Virus record (IMG/VR): IMGVR_UViG_3300020410_000018
Coordinates: 1 to 49,902 of that record
DNA length: 49,902 nucleotides
Strand: one strand, 5' to 3'
From: a virus
Position numbers and translations under genes: made by a program. Shown here one piece after another: positions 8,901 to 18,546 of the stretch. Each line of letters begins with the position of its first letter. The stretch's first letter is position 1. The notes beneath the pieces are model-generated. The model made no database searches and was not told the origin of the DNA. It saw nothing but the letters and a program-made list of their open reading frames with translations.

Positions 8901-11900
8901 ACGCTTTAGAAATAAGTGACGCAGGAATTTCAACCCCCCTATCTTGTGCCTCTTTAATAATTCTGTCGTGGTCTGCTTTGAATTTTTCAGCAATGTGTTT
9001 TGTTTCTCTTACAAACCCATCCCTGTCTGTCTTGAAGTCACGTATGTCTTTGTTACCGTATCCAAATAACAACTGCCAGAATTTGTTGAGTCTGGTGCGT
9101 GGAGCTTCCCAATCTCCTACTTGATACAGAGGGACATCAAGCATCTCCATAAACGGAGTAAAGTCTAGACTCTCTGAATCTAATTCGTTTGGTATGTAAC
9201 TGTTGGCACCATACCGTGACTGTAATCTGGAGGGTAGTTTAAAGGAACTCTTAACGCCATCACCTACTTGATCTTCACTTAAAACCTCATGCTCTAAAGA
9301 TTCGCCCTTTACAATACGAAGCTCAGGCTCTGAAGATGTTATATCACCTTGTAAGATATCCTCTTCACGGAATGCTATCTTTTGAATAACATTACTTTCA
9401 TGACCGGCATAATATTGTATAACGTAATTAGGATCATTAGATACGTGTAAACCACCCCGCAAAGCTATGTTGCCCTGTAACGGAGTATTCTGCCTACTGT
9501 CCGCACCAGATACGGCTTTACCGTCTTGGAATCTAGAGGCTCTGTAGCCTACGAGTCTTCCGTCTTCGAGGATCTCGAATCGGTGTTCAGGTAATCCGAT
9601 ATCGCTCCCCAGTAATCCTCTTCTTCGGACGTTAGCGGTGGATTCTGTAAAATCTCGTCCGTCAACCCCTCGTTCTGCTCTGAAGACCTCATTGGCGGCG
9701 GAGGCGTAGTCGGGTGCTTCATCGGTTCCTGATCCATATTCTGCGTGTAGGGCTTTTTCATAATACCAAAGGATAGCTTGCGCTTCTGCGGGAACCATGC
9801 GGACCCCTTTTATTGTTTCTAATTTAGCGATTGCGTCAGTCATTGCAAGCCTAATAAACCTGCGGTGCGCTCCGCTGGTTGGGGCTTCGACTAATTCAAA
9901 ACCGTCAATAATCTTAGATAGACCATTCGTGGCTAATCTTAATTCATTATCAAGCGGGGAAGCGGCGGACATTTCCCCGCTAAATTTCATCCACTGCTTA
10001 GTTTTAGGGTCAAAATATTTCTGCCTATTCTCGGCGGAAGTCCAATGCTTCTCTAACGCGAGAACCATATCAACACTTCTCTTACGTTTACGACCAAGAC
10101 CGGCGACCTTTAATAGCTGACCCGACTTATCGTTTTCCAAATACTTTGCAAGAGCTTTATCGAATCGGGCTTTCTTCTCAGATAATTCTTTTCTTGTGGC
10201 TTTCCGTATCTGGGCACCCGCAGTCCTGCCAAATGTCCGCATGAACCAGCGGTCCATAGTAATGGTGTCAAAATCACCATTTAGGTTGTTATAGAAAGAA
10301 CCTAACTTAGCTCCGAAGATTAAAGAGAACGGCACATTTTCGTCGATCAACTCTCCGTTTGTTAGTCTCTTAGCAGTGGCATTTTTAAACCCAAACTTGT
10401 CCTCTAATTCTTGCCTTAACTCTTTGACAGTCCCGCTCTTCGATAGAAAATCACTGACCTCTTGCCATGAGTAATCCTCAACCATCTTGTCGATCAGTCG
10501 AAGGTGGTCTTTTATCTGAGATTGCCTGTCGCCTCTTATCCAAGAAACAGGCACAACCTTTTCTTTGCCCGTCTTAGTGACCTCGATTTTTTGTCGGTCA
10601 GGGTTAAACTTTTCAGTCGGGGCGAGCTTGCCTGTCTTCTTCCAGTTTTGGTATAGTGCCCATGAATCTTCGGTCTGTTCTTTAACCTTGTTACCATTAG
10701 AAGTAACAGTCATTAATGTTTTAAGAACAAAACTATCTTCTGGATTCTTAGCGTCCTCATCAAGCTCCGCGAATATGTCCATCGCCATGTTAACACGCGA
10801 CTCATACCACGAAACAAATTCTGGATACTCATTTAATGCTCTTTCTAAAACCCCTGCCAAACGGTCACCCATCTGACTCACATCATTGAAGAAGGCTTTC
10901 TTTTTGCGAGGCTCTTTCCAATCTTTGGATAAACCTCTCCAATTTTTACTCCAATCAATTACTTCCTTATCCGACATAAGGTTGCGCATGAACTTCGCCA
11001 ACTCATGAACTTTGGAACCTTTAATTCCAGAATCCATCTCGTCCGCTCCTTTTTCTAAAGTAGCATCAACAACTGTTTGGGCAGAGTTAACATTCTCCCA
11101 AAAAACACCACCTATATCTGCACCCTGACGAGACTGGAGCCTTTTTATAGGTGTCGGTTTATCCTGTTTGTTATCTACGACTTCTCTTAGTCGTTCGTGC
11201 GTAGGCTTATCGTTTTCATTTTTAGATGGGTCTACCTTTTCATACTGGGCATTCTTAACCCAGACGGCAAAGTTTTTAAATGGGTTGGTTTCCCCCTCTT
11301 GGTGTGCCCCAAGATTAGACACCATCAGAACTTCGTCAGCTTTAGTGAATCTTTTATCCGTGTGGAAAGTAGTAACCCCATTACCATCCTCAGAAATCCT
11401 GAACATGTAGTTAGCTGTCGCCGGATTATAGGCGAGTAAGTCCCACTCTTTTGGATCCAGTGAGGCTACATCTATTTCTTCGTTGGCAGAAATAAGCGTT
11501 CCGGTTGGTCCACCTACTACAGCTTTCGCTCCTTGGGTGTAAACTGTGGTTCCTTCTTTTACCACATCTTTAAGACCTTTACCCTTCAATTCTGGGTTGG
11601 TTAGTATAAAATCAGTTAATTTAATTTCTGAATTAACACCCTTCCGATTCGCCGCAGAGTTAATCGCATTGATTAACTCACCAACAGTCATTTCTTCTTC
11701 CAGTTTAAACTTGGCGGAAGTGCCCCCAATAAAAGATTTGTATGGTCCATCAACTAAACGAACGCCGACTTCCTTAGCATCCGTGCTCATAAGACGGACA
11801 TTGAAAGCGTTGAATTTTCTAGACTTCTTTTTGCCTCCCTCGTCCATACTTATTTCGAGAGAGAACGGCATGACCCCAATAGGGTAATTCGGATCATAAA

Positions 11901-14900
11901 ATTCACCTTCTTTGTCGCGGCTGAAACGACCAAGGCTTATATTCGTATGGGATAACAACACGGGTTGACCGATAGCGTCATCCGGTAACGGGTTATACGT
12001 GCCCATTCCTGCTGTTACAACCTCACCTCTTGTTAGTCCACCAAGACCATCATGGTCTAGGGGTAGTGAACCCGCACTACCTAATCGGGATTGGAGTGTT
12101 GAAGTTAGCGGTGGTTGCGCCTCTTCTTCTTGAGTAAGCTCAGTGTCCGTCTCAGGCTCCTCGCCCTTCATTCGGACATTTTTTTGAGCTATAAGCTGTT
12201 GGACAAATTTTTCTAAAGAAGCTTCTGGGTTGTTAATGTCAAAGCGCATACCGTTTGGAGTTGCACGGTAGTCTGCTTTCATAGCTCTAATTTCCCTAGT
12301 GATCCTGTTAACAGCTATACGCATTTCAGGGGAAATTTGATCCAGCTTTTTGTGGTATGTAATTTTTTCTACAAACTTCTTTAGATAGTTAACGAAAATT
12401 TCTACGAGACTAGGATTCCTAATAAGGAAGTCAACCTGCTCATTTGTTTCAGTTCCTGTAAGAACTTTTTGTGCGTGAATCCTCAAAGACTCTTCCGCCA
12501 GAACAAATTTTTCTGTCTGCACTACATTCTCATCAGTGCTCATTAAGCGATCTCTCGCCGCTTGCCTCTCGTTCTCTGGGTAATACTGTGTGATTATCCT
12601 CTCTGTATCGGCTTCTGTAAGTGAATCCATGATAGATTGGATTTCAGCCTCCGATAAAGTGGCATACGAAGCGGCGTGGGCTATCTCTTCGTTAAGAATA
12701 GCCCCAATAATGTGCTCCCTGTTGATTTTCTTCCCGCCAGATTTAGCCACAATGTGGTTAATGTATGCGGCGGCTCTTCTACCATTAAATATAATTGATT
12801 GTGTTTCACCATCCCACTCAGCTATCACATCAGTTGTATTGTCCATCACGATGTTAATCTCTGATGGCACGAAATCCGCCGCCCAAGCGGAGTAAGTTTT
12901 AGCTTGTTGGTCTAAATTCTGGGCAACACCGGCATCTTTGCCCATCCCCATAAGTGAAGCTAACGAAGCTCTTCGGGTCTGGGAACCGTGTATGGATCTT
13001 GCAACCTGATCCCTGAATGATGCTTCAGTTTCCGGCTCTGTATTAATGCCTCTTAATGTAAGATCCAGCGAACTCTCAAGAGCTTTATTAAACTGTTGAG
13101 ATAGTTTACCTCTATTCAAGACGACTCCGATAGCATCTAGGATTCTTCGGAAAAGACTACGCTCACCAGCTTCTATACCTAAAGATTTTACGTATTCTTG
13201 GAACTTAGGAGAAGTCAGGAATACGGCAATAAACTCTTCTAAATTTTTAGTCCCATATAGAATCGAATCAGGTGCATTTTCAGACTCGGCTTTCTTCTTT
13301 ACCAAATTAAGAATAGCCTCCAACCGGCGGATAGCTTTATTCTCTGCATCTGATCTCGATTCTGGGGCGAGTCTGGTGATTCGGGTCGTAGCCGCATGCA
13401 CATATTCGTGGAGCAAAACATCAGCGATACCGCGAGGGGATGACCGACCTACATTGATTGAAACTACAGAATTCCCATTAGCGTCTATGGTAAATACTCC
13501 AGCATATTCCACACGAGTGTTTTCTATTTCAAAATTTACGGATCTTATAAAAGGCTTATTCTGTAAGAGAACCCGTGCTATTAGTGCTTGGACTTTGTTT
13601 TTACCTCTACTTATTTTTTCCAGTGCAGATATAACTGATTCTGGATCACCAGAAACTAGACCAAGCTCACTTACCTGTGCGTTATTTCGCTCCGCATTAA
13701 CATCCTGCGACCTACCGTCCATTAAGGCTCTAGCGTAGAATGTGTCCACGGCTTTCCTAACGTCTTTGAAAAAATCAACAGCTTTGGTGGTCGTGATGTC
13801 CTGATCTGAGCCAGATAGTATCTGTAACTCCTGTTTAATAAGGGCTAAGTAATCCGCATCTTTACTAGGGGACAGTTCAACGGATGGTGAAGATAACGCT
13901 AATAATCTAAATGAATTTCTAATTACTTGACCAGCTTCTCCCAGTTCTCCATTCTTTATAGCTACTTGAAAATCAACTGCTTTTTGATTAGTGACCGCAT
14001 TACCCTTCGCCATGAAGTGCATTAGAGCCTCGAATGTTTGCTCAGGCGTAAACCTAGATATGTCTTTGCCTGTGTAGTATTCGGTGGATAGTAGATCCTT
14101 TACCCTGTTAAACAATTCAGGTGACGTAGATAAAGCGGAAGCACCTCCAGCATGGATTGATGAAACATAATCAACTAACTTCCGCTGAGAGATAGGTTCT
14201 TGTGGGGAGGTTCGTGGTGGGACATACGATGAATCAGATCCGTTTTCTTCTACGTCGAACGCGGCATCGTTATGTATATCTGTGTCTGGTTCCATTATAG
14301 CAACCAAACTTCTTTTAGCTCGCTTAGACCGCTCAACTTGTTGTCGAGTGAAATAATTACTGTGCTTATTTGTTAAAGCTTTTAGATCGGCAACAGCCGT
14401 TTCTACGGATTCGTTATTGTTAATCTTATTGATGTATCTATAAGCAGAATTCTGGAGGTCAAGACTCAGTGCTACAACTGCCGACTCAATGAAATCTTTA
14501 TTTAATGTAATTTCTGGATTTGAAGCGAATACCTCTTTTAACCGTGTCAAATCTGACGACTGCTCAAGAAGGGTCGTAGCTTTGACTTTTCTTCCGGTCA
14601 GTGGACTTGTAACTTTCAAATCAGTGCCCACTTCAACCTCTTGTCTAAGTCTTGAGTTTTCTGATGCCAACTCTGAAATAGATGAGTAGTCCTCTTCCAG
14701 CACTCCAACACGGTTAAATGCTGTCTTGGCAGAAACAACCCCACCAGACTCATGAACCATGATGTCTTCCAAGACCATCTGGTCACCTTGTTCTCTGAAC
14801 CTTAAACTCGGATTAAGCTTACCGTCTGCCCGTAGCTTTTCTATCTTAGATTTAGGAACAACGACTGGTATATTACTCTCGATGAGAGTTAACATTCCTA

Positions 14901-17900
14901 CGGGATCATTATTGAATACACCCGCCCCGTTACTATCTACATACACCTTACCGGCCTTACCGTATGCTCGTGGTAAACTCGCGCCACCTTCCGGCATAGA
15001 CGTGGGAAGAGTGGGGAACCGCTTATTAGTTCTTTTCTGAGCCTCTTTACTTAGAGCACTAAGGGTAGCAGAGTCTGCATTCTCTAGAGAGATACCTAGC
15101 TTGTCTAATTGTTTTGGTCCTAAAGTGTGTGGGTATCCTGTTTCAACAATAGACTCAATGGCTTTTTCTTCTGCCTCTGTGATTCCCCTAGCTTCAGCCT
15201 CTTTTAATTTTTTAACCTCTAGATTGTGTCTAGCCTTGGCTTGCTTTACAAGCGCATCATAAGATGCTTTCTCTACTACGTCTCCTCTATCAAGGAGTGC
15301 TTCTAAATTCTTCTTTTTAACCTCTAACCCCGCATCTTTGGACAGAGGTGACTCATTAATTTCCTTAACTAGCTCTTGGTATTTTTTGTATTTGTTTTCT
15401 ATCTGTTTAAGAACCCTTTTAAGATTCTCATCAGGCTTATACTCAAGTTGTTTAGAACTATGTGTAGAAGTTACGTGATTCTTTCCTGTCTTTGTTTCTC
15501 CCTCGCTACCCTGCAAAATTGTCGAAGCGGCTTCTGACCCAGCTATAGATGGGTCTGGTGCAGGGGTCTGATTTGTATTCGTAATAACTCTATTAGCTAT
15601 TTCCGATATTGTTTTCTCTGATGCCTTGTTTAGTTCTTTTTCAATTCTGTCGGCATCTTCCTGTATGCCTTCTTCGGATTGGTCTTCGATAAATTTAAGG
15701 GCATCTTCTTCGGCATTGGGTTCGACCGTGGTCGGTTCTGCTCTCTTGTATTGTCTAACAATTCGCTCAACCTCCGCCGCCGTAGTTGGGGAACCAGATG
15801 CTCGTAGACCCTCGGTTAACTCTTCAGCAATAACGTCCTGCTCATATTGCTGGAATAAAGATTGCTCAAACCTAGCGAGTGCCGCAGTGTCGGTAAATCT
15901 GTCGGGTGCTACCCTTCTTGCAACAGAACCTATTGCAGAAGTTCCTGCGCCGATGGTGGCACCAATTTGAGCGGCATGCCATGCTTGCTGAAAACGCTCT
16001 AAAATAGGGGTGTCACGGTTGGACGCGATGTCGATAATAAAACCATTGAGGAACTCGTCAAGAGCCTCTTCAATTCCTTCGTCAAATGCGTTGCGGAGAA
16101 CTCCCTGTTTTAAAACACCGTGACGTTGCTTTTTGAGAACTGTATCTATGGACTTCTTGAGAACTTTTTGAAAGGATATATCTCCTAAGTTGCGGCCCAA
16201 AACATTTTGTCCAATTTGTTTCATCTGCCCGTATGTCATGCCTTTTAAAAGAGCATCTTCCATACCGCCACGACCAATAGACCCCATAGCAGATGTGATT
16301 ATACCTGTTATAGTCCCCGCCGACAAAGCACCACCTAGTGCGTAGTCGTGGGCATTTTCTTTAACACGTTCAGCACTCCAACCAGTTTGCCAACTTCCAT
16401 CGGCATTTTTATGTTTGGCTGTTAAATCGTCGCTTACATTTTTAAACACCGTTCCGTATGTGTTCGTTGCCGAACGGGTAGCGGCGGGGACAAACGTGGC
16501 AGTGACGATACCAATTTTACTGGCGAGTTGACTATTGTAAGCTTTGACGACTGATAAAACTCTGTCGGCAGGAACATCCCCTAGTAATTGTTTGCCTAAA
16601 ACTCGTTGGGCCGCCATCTCAAGCGTCTCACCTTTTGCGACCTTGAGCGTCCCAGCAAATGCCTGTTTGAGAACGGATTTAGCGGCTACTTGAGTCGAAG
16701 TCTTGGCTCCTAAATACCCTGCCCCTACAGCTAGTGATGCCCCCGCAGTAGGGACTGCACCTGCCGCCATGACTCCCGTCAAGGTCATGTCAACTAGCAT
16801 TGGGGCGATAGCTTCACCAACCTCAGTCCAGTAGCCCCGCTCCATACCGAATATACTCGCCAGTTCGTTGCGGTGCGCTCTTCCCTCTTGAATATCATCT
16901 AAGCCTTGTCGCGCCCAATCGCTACCAAGCATCGCGCCCACACCATAAAACAATGTTCCGAACCCTTCGGCTCCTACGCTATACAAAATTCCTTCTGTCC
17001 TTGCCCAAGCCTCGCTAAAATTTTCTTCGTCTTGCGCGAATTTTTCAATGATCTCGTGGTTCTTTAATCCTTGCTGTCTTCCATCTATAACAGCTTCATT
17101 CCATTTATCGCCATATTCCTCCTGCAAGACATCACTCTTGTTTTTGAAGGTTTCGGTCAGTTTGAATACTCTTTTTTGTTCAGCAAGTTGTTGAACTTCT
17201 GGGGATACCCCCGCTTTATCTAGAGCGTCTTTGAATTTTTCCTTTTGAGCCAATAGCGACGAATGCACAATGGGTAATTGGAAAACACCTTTGTGGACAT
17301 TCTTCGCCATGTCCTCCTCGTCCCCGTGAAAGAGGAGCATATTTTTAGCGTCAGCATTGTTGACGACAATTTGATCTATGGCATCCTGCACGACATCCAT
17401 TGAATGTCCTGTGCTTTTGTGGATCTCTAATATTAAACCCTCCCGTATTTCATCGAAGTTATCTGCGTAATACTCCTGAGCATCTTCGTAGAGTGATTCT
17501 TCGGTTATTTGACGTTGCCTCCCCTCATCGCCTATAATCCCAGCTAAACCAGAACCTAAAGGGCGAGTTAGGTTTTCCTGTAAAAAATCTGTTACGTTAT
17601 TCCATACAGTATCACCAGTATCATAGGTGGTGCGGTGAGCATATGCTTCTGAAAGACCGTCTATCTTTTCTTGGTATTCTTCAAAACTTGCCTTTGAATC
17701 AACAAAATTAGCGATGTCTGCTAAGGCATGGTATCTTTTTTTAATCGCGTGTCTCGGTAGGTTATTAGACGTAGATACTTCCGAACCCCAGTATTCCAAC
17801 TCCAAGAAATTTTTGGGTGTGACCCCATACTCAGAACCAGCTTTTAACACATCACTGGGTGACATGCCTTCAGGAATCTCTCCCCCAAGAAAAACATTAT

Positions 17901-18516
17901 CCCCTTTTTCGTCTTGATAAACAGCGGAGAACACTTCACCGCGTTTATACATCTCCTTATAAGTTGCCTCTTTCCCCCTTCTTATAGATTCCAACATATC
18001 CGGCAAATCAGGATCATCTTCCGAAATCCCTCCTGACTCAGATAGAACAGTGAACTTTTTAATGTTCTCTAAATCTTCAGACTTTACAATCTCATCGCTA
18101 CTTTGGAAATCCTCTAACGCTTGTAATGCTTTAGGTTTTTTTCTAGGGTAGTAATCTGGTGTGATGTAATCGGCCCGTTGCTTAAAGTCACCTGTATACG
18201 GGTTATAAGCCAAAACTTGTTCCGCATCCTTTAAGGGGTCAGGGGTGTAAACTTTTTCTATTTCAAGAGCTACCTCGTCTTTGTTTTCTTCAGTTAAGAA
18301 ATCAAAGTCTATAAGAGCTTGGGTGAAGTTTGTGGTAATGTCCTGCTCTACAAATTCATCATACAAACCGGCTTCCTGCCATTGGGACCGAACGTGGTCA
18401 CTGTATTTTGTGAAACTCTCGATGGAGGGGTTAGTGTAGTTACTTGTTGCCTCCCATTCAGAATATGGAGTCTCGTTCACTTTTGGAGGGGAAATATTTA
18501 AGCTTTTGTCAGACAT
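5965..18516 (-). CDS. Giant 4183-aa polyvalent/internal-virion protein
   Basis: One frame of 4183 codons, a quarter of the window, in the position of the large ejected proteins of podoviruses. Visible parts: a charged N-terminus; small-residue-rich hydrophobic stretches near residues 560-620, 725-745 and 845-865, suited to membrane insertion; a coiled coil near 1020-1075; a zinc-metallopeptidase motif HEYVH (1703-1707); a second, degenerate one EEIAH (1943-1947); a conserved module with FYNNLNG and TMDRWFMRTFGR near 2750, which I recognise from large polyvalent phage proteins; a region near 2990-3040 (YRASRFQDG, HVSNDPNYVIQYYAG) that could be ADP-ribosyltransferase-like; and a hydrophobic segment near 3865. 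LQSR-x-G motifs occur at 2141, 2460 and 3098. It is probably packaged and ejected with the genome to protect or establish it in the host (inference from family). No RNA polymerase motif was found. Confidence 0.75.
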   Translation of the reverse strand: MSDKSLNISPPKVNETPYSEWEATSNYTNPSIESFTKYSDHVRSQWQEAGLYDEFVEQDITTNFTQALIDFDFLTEENKDEVALEIEKVYTPDPLKDAEQVLAYNPYTGDFKQRADYITPDYYPRKKPKALQALEDFQSSDEIVKSEDLENIKKFTVLSESGGISEDDPDLPDMLESIRRGKEATYKEMYKRGEVFSAVYQDEKGDNVFLGGEIPEGMSPSDVLKAGSEYGVTPKNFLELEYWGSEVSTSNNLPRHAIKKRYHALADIANFVDSKASFEEYQEKIDGLSEAYAHRTTYDTGDTVWNNVTDFLQENLTRPLGSGLAGIIGDEGRQRQITEESLYEDAQEYYADNFDEIREGLILEIHKSTGHSMDVVQDAIDQIVVNNADAKNMLLFHGDEEDMAKNVHKGVFQLPIVHSSLLAQKEKFKDALDKAGVSPEVQQLAEQKRVFKLTETFKNKSDVLQEEYGDKWNEAVIDGRQQGLKNHEIIEKFAQDEENFSEAWARTEGILYSVGAEGFGTLFYGVGAMLGSDWARQGLDDIQEGRAHRNELASIFGMERGYWTEVGEAIAPMLVDMTLTGVMAAGAVPTAGASLAVGAGYLGAKTSTQVAAKSVLKQAFAGTLKVAKGETLEMAAQRVLGKQLLGDVPADRVLSVVKAYNSQLASKIGIVTATFVPAATRSATNTYGTVFKNVSDDLTAKHKNADGSWQTGWSAERVKENAHDYALGGALSAGTITGIITSAMGSIGRGGMEDALLKGMTYGQMKQIGQNVLGRNLGDISFQKVLKKSIDTVLKKQRHGVLKQGVLRNAFDEGIEEALDEFLNGFIIDIASNRDTPILERFQQAWHAAQIGATIGAGTSAIGSVARRVAPDRFTDTAALARFEQSLFQQYEQDVIAEELTEGLRASGSPTTAAEVERIVRQYKRAEPTTVEPNAEEDALKFIEDQSEEGIQEDADRIEKELNKASEKTISEIANRVITNTNQTPAPDPSIAGSEAASTILQGSEGETKTGKNHVTSTHSSKQLEYKPDENLKRVLKQIENKYKKYQELVKEINESPLSKDAGLEVKKKNLEALLDRGDVVEKASYDALVKQAKARHNLEVKKLKEAEARGITEAEEKAIESIVETGYPHTLGPKQLDKLGISLENADSATLSALSKEAQKRTNKRFPTLPTSMPEGGASLPRAYGKAGKVYVDSNGAGVFNNDPVGMLTLIESNIPVVVPKSKIEKLRADGKLNPSLRFREQGDQMVLEDIMVHESGGVVSAKTAFNRVGVLEEDYSSISELASENSRLRQEVEVGTDLKVTSPLTGRKVKATTLLEQSSDLTRLKEVFASNPEITLNKDFIESAVVALSLDLQNSAYRYINKINNNESVETAVADLKALTNKHSNYFTRQQVERSKRAKRSLVAIMEPDTDIHNDAAFDVEENGSDSSYVPPRTSPQEPISQRKLVDYVSSIHAGGASALSTSPELFNRVKDLLSTEYYTGKDISRFTPEQTFEALMHFMAKGNAVTNQKAVDFQVAIKNGELGEAGQVIRNSFRLLALSSPSVELSPSKDADYLALIKQELQILSGSDQDITTTKAVDFFKDVRKAVDTFYARALMDGRSQDVNAERNNAQVSELGLVSGDPESVISALEKISRGKNKVQALIARVLLQNKPFIRSVNFEIENTRVEYAGVFTIDANGNSVVSINVGRSSPRGIADVLLHEYVHAATTRITRLAPESRSDAENKAIRRLEAILNLVKKKAESENAPDSILYGTKNLEEFIAVFLTSPKFQEYVKSLGIEAGERSLFRRILDAIGVVLNRGKLSQQFNKALESSLDLTLRGINTEPETEASFRDQVARSIHGSQTRRASLASLMGMGKDAGVAQNLDQQAKTYSAWAADFVPSEINIVMDNTTDVIAEWDGETQSIIFNGRRAAAYINHIVAKSGGKKINREHIIGAILNEEIAHAASYATLSEAEIQSIMDSLTEADTERIITQYYPENERQAARDRLMSTDENVVQTEKFVLAEESLRIHAQKVLTGTETNEQVDFLIRNPSLVEIFVNYLKKFVEKITYHKKLDQISPEMRIAVNRITREIRAMKADYRATPNGMRFDINNPEASLEKFVQQLIAQKNVRMKGEEPETDTELTQEEEAQPPLTSTLQSRLGSAGSLPLDHDGLGGLTRGEVVTAGMGTYNPLPDDAIGQPVLLSHTNISLGRFSRDKEGEFYDPNYPIGVMPFSLEISMDEGGKKKSRKFNAFNVRLMSTDAKEVGVRLVDGPYKSFIGGTSAKFKLEEEMTVGELINAINSAANRKGVNSEIKLTDFILTNPELKGKGLKDVVKEGTTVYTQGAKAVVGGPTGTLISANEEIDVASLDPKEWDLLAYNPATANYMFRISEDGNGVTTFHTDKRFTKADEVLMVSNLGAHQEGETNPFKNFAVWVKNAQYEKVDPSKNENDKPTHERLREVVDNKQDKPTPIKRLQSRQGADIGGVFWENVNSAQTVVDATLEKGADEMDSGIKGSKVHELAKFMRNLMSDKEVIDWSKNWRGLSKDWKEPRKKKAFFNDVSQMGDRLAGVLERALNEYPEFVSWYESRVNMAMDIFAELDEDAKNPEDSFVLKTLMTVTSNGNKVKEQTEDSWALYQNWKKTGKLAPTEKFNPDRQKIEVTKTGKEKVVPVSWIRGDRQSQIKDHLRLIDKMVEDYSWQEVSDFLSKSGTVKELRQELEDKFGFKNATAKRLTNGELIDENVPFSLIFGAKLGSFYNNLNGDFDTITMDRWFMRTFGRTAGAQIRKATRKELSEKKARFDKALAKYLENDKSGQLLKVAGLGRKRKRSVDMVLALEKHWTSAENRQKYFDPKTKQWMKFSGEMSAASPLDNELRLATNGLSKIIDGFELVEAPTSGAHRRFIRLAMTDAIAKLETIKGVRMVPAEAQAILWYYEKALHAEYGSGTDEAPDYASAANEVFRAERGVDGRDFTESTANVRRRGLLGSDIGLPEHRFEILEDGRLVGYRASRFQDGKAVSGADSRQNTPLQGNIALRGGLHVSNDPNYVIQYYAGHESNVIQKIAFREEDILQGDITSSEPELRIVKGESLEHEVLSEDQVGDGVKSSFKLPSRLQSRYGANSYIPNELDSESLDFTPFMEMLDVPLYQVGDWEAPRTRLNKFWQLLFGYGNKDIRDFKTDRDGFVRETKHIAEKFKADHDRIIKEAQDRGVEIPASLISKASGSNRGSQLTDEQADFVEKEYRKEKNNDPTDEGKALAKLNRIENINKIRQSNLQVMIEERNKALSDLLAISPEMHALIVSARKVVDELSLKGNEIFKDTFSKKEFAMTFDNQRGIYIVRRYRMFDDSDFAQRVRKDPAYKTARTEAINFFADEHLKYTAKQIKNESAVPLTEAEAMERAKDEAFAETDRETRGSQMLDEFLKTYEDKSFRKEFEEYTGADLERRVVFKDRGSMSNSLGDLLKKFNNEKNNIPSPLRKILGEYDDQSGIENILFTIVHAGSVMANQQMQNNIVDHGSRGSNPWLITKKEFLEDEKQSREDPDYEPKYEGWMQMKSDGSSLDWSPFKGKYARPDAHESLRNLFHTQFREAETIHGKLYLAIVRALQKLTGAAMGMKTLGSATFYQRNMYGNALFFGPAQGYFGGIPEVGKEVLGTLGFGKADWREESMVVRAARGSRADMDAELSALRSVNVWGDELNAEVLRDLLLGNKTPLSIEVEIKDLSSQIDKLKAVKGSKKLLRRLSNKASALASAMDAYYKIGLYEFELDTLVRAAKSELDGESSTREFAHLLNEDGTPSSSMKKLAAKKVKMTAQSYSQALPFIKAITQTEAGLLIAPYVRFAAEVPRIVVNTQKLWWQESFSKNKVIASRGRKRFAGFMLTVPFFSITVPALLKKMAGIGEDEEEGLRKALPWYSATNTFYYFGKGKDLHRWNLTYFNPYSTVAEPFALGINDLISGKGVASAMGSTFKGMLKPYVGEQILVGAVTDVINNNDGYGNRIRVGEDEWSAENIATGLGYILKSAYGPRTPMKILQAIKAAGDPTVEGRYTPFEILLGELKPVRSEPVDLGQNFRRYLKNHVQDYRSFGFSDMTKQSEMTESDVGKLYDRVFFHRKRLNEELKRVMRGYNNLGLSWAEINNTLSSNKVGKDRVKYTYNGWMYRPVVPTPTRKIIFDKGKQIRLKWLEDHYKTRGHTNNFLPLDD

Positions 18517-18546
18517 AGCTGAAGCGATTTGTTGGTGTTTTAATTA

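Noticed and set aside
5965-18516. Virion RNA polymerase as in N4-like phages
   Set aside because: Size and position are similar, but the conserved T7-type polymerase motifs were not found; metallopeptidase and polyvalent-protein modules are seen instead.
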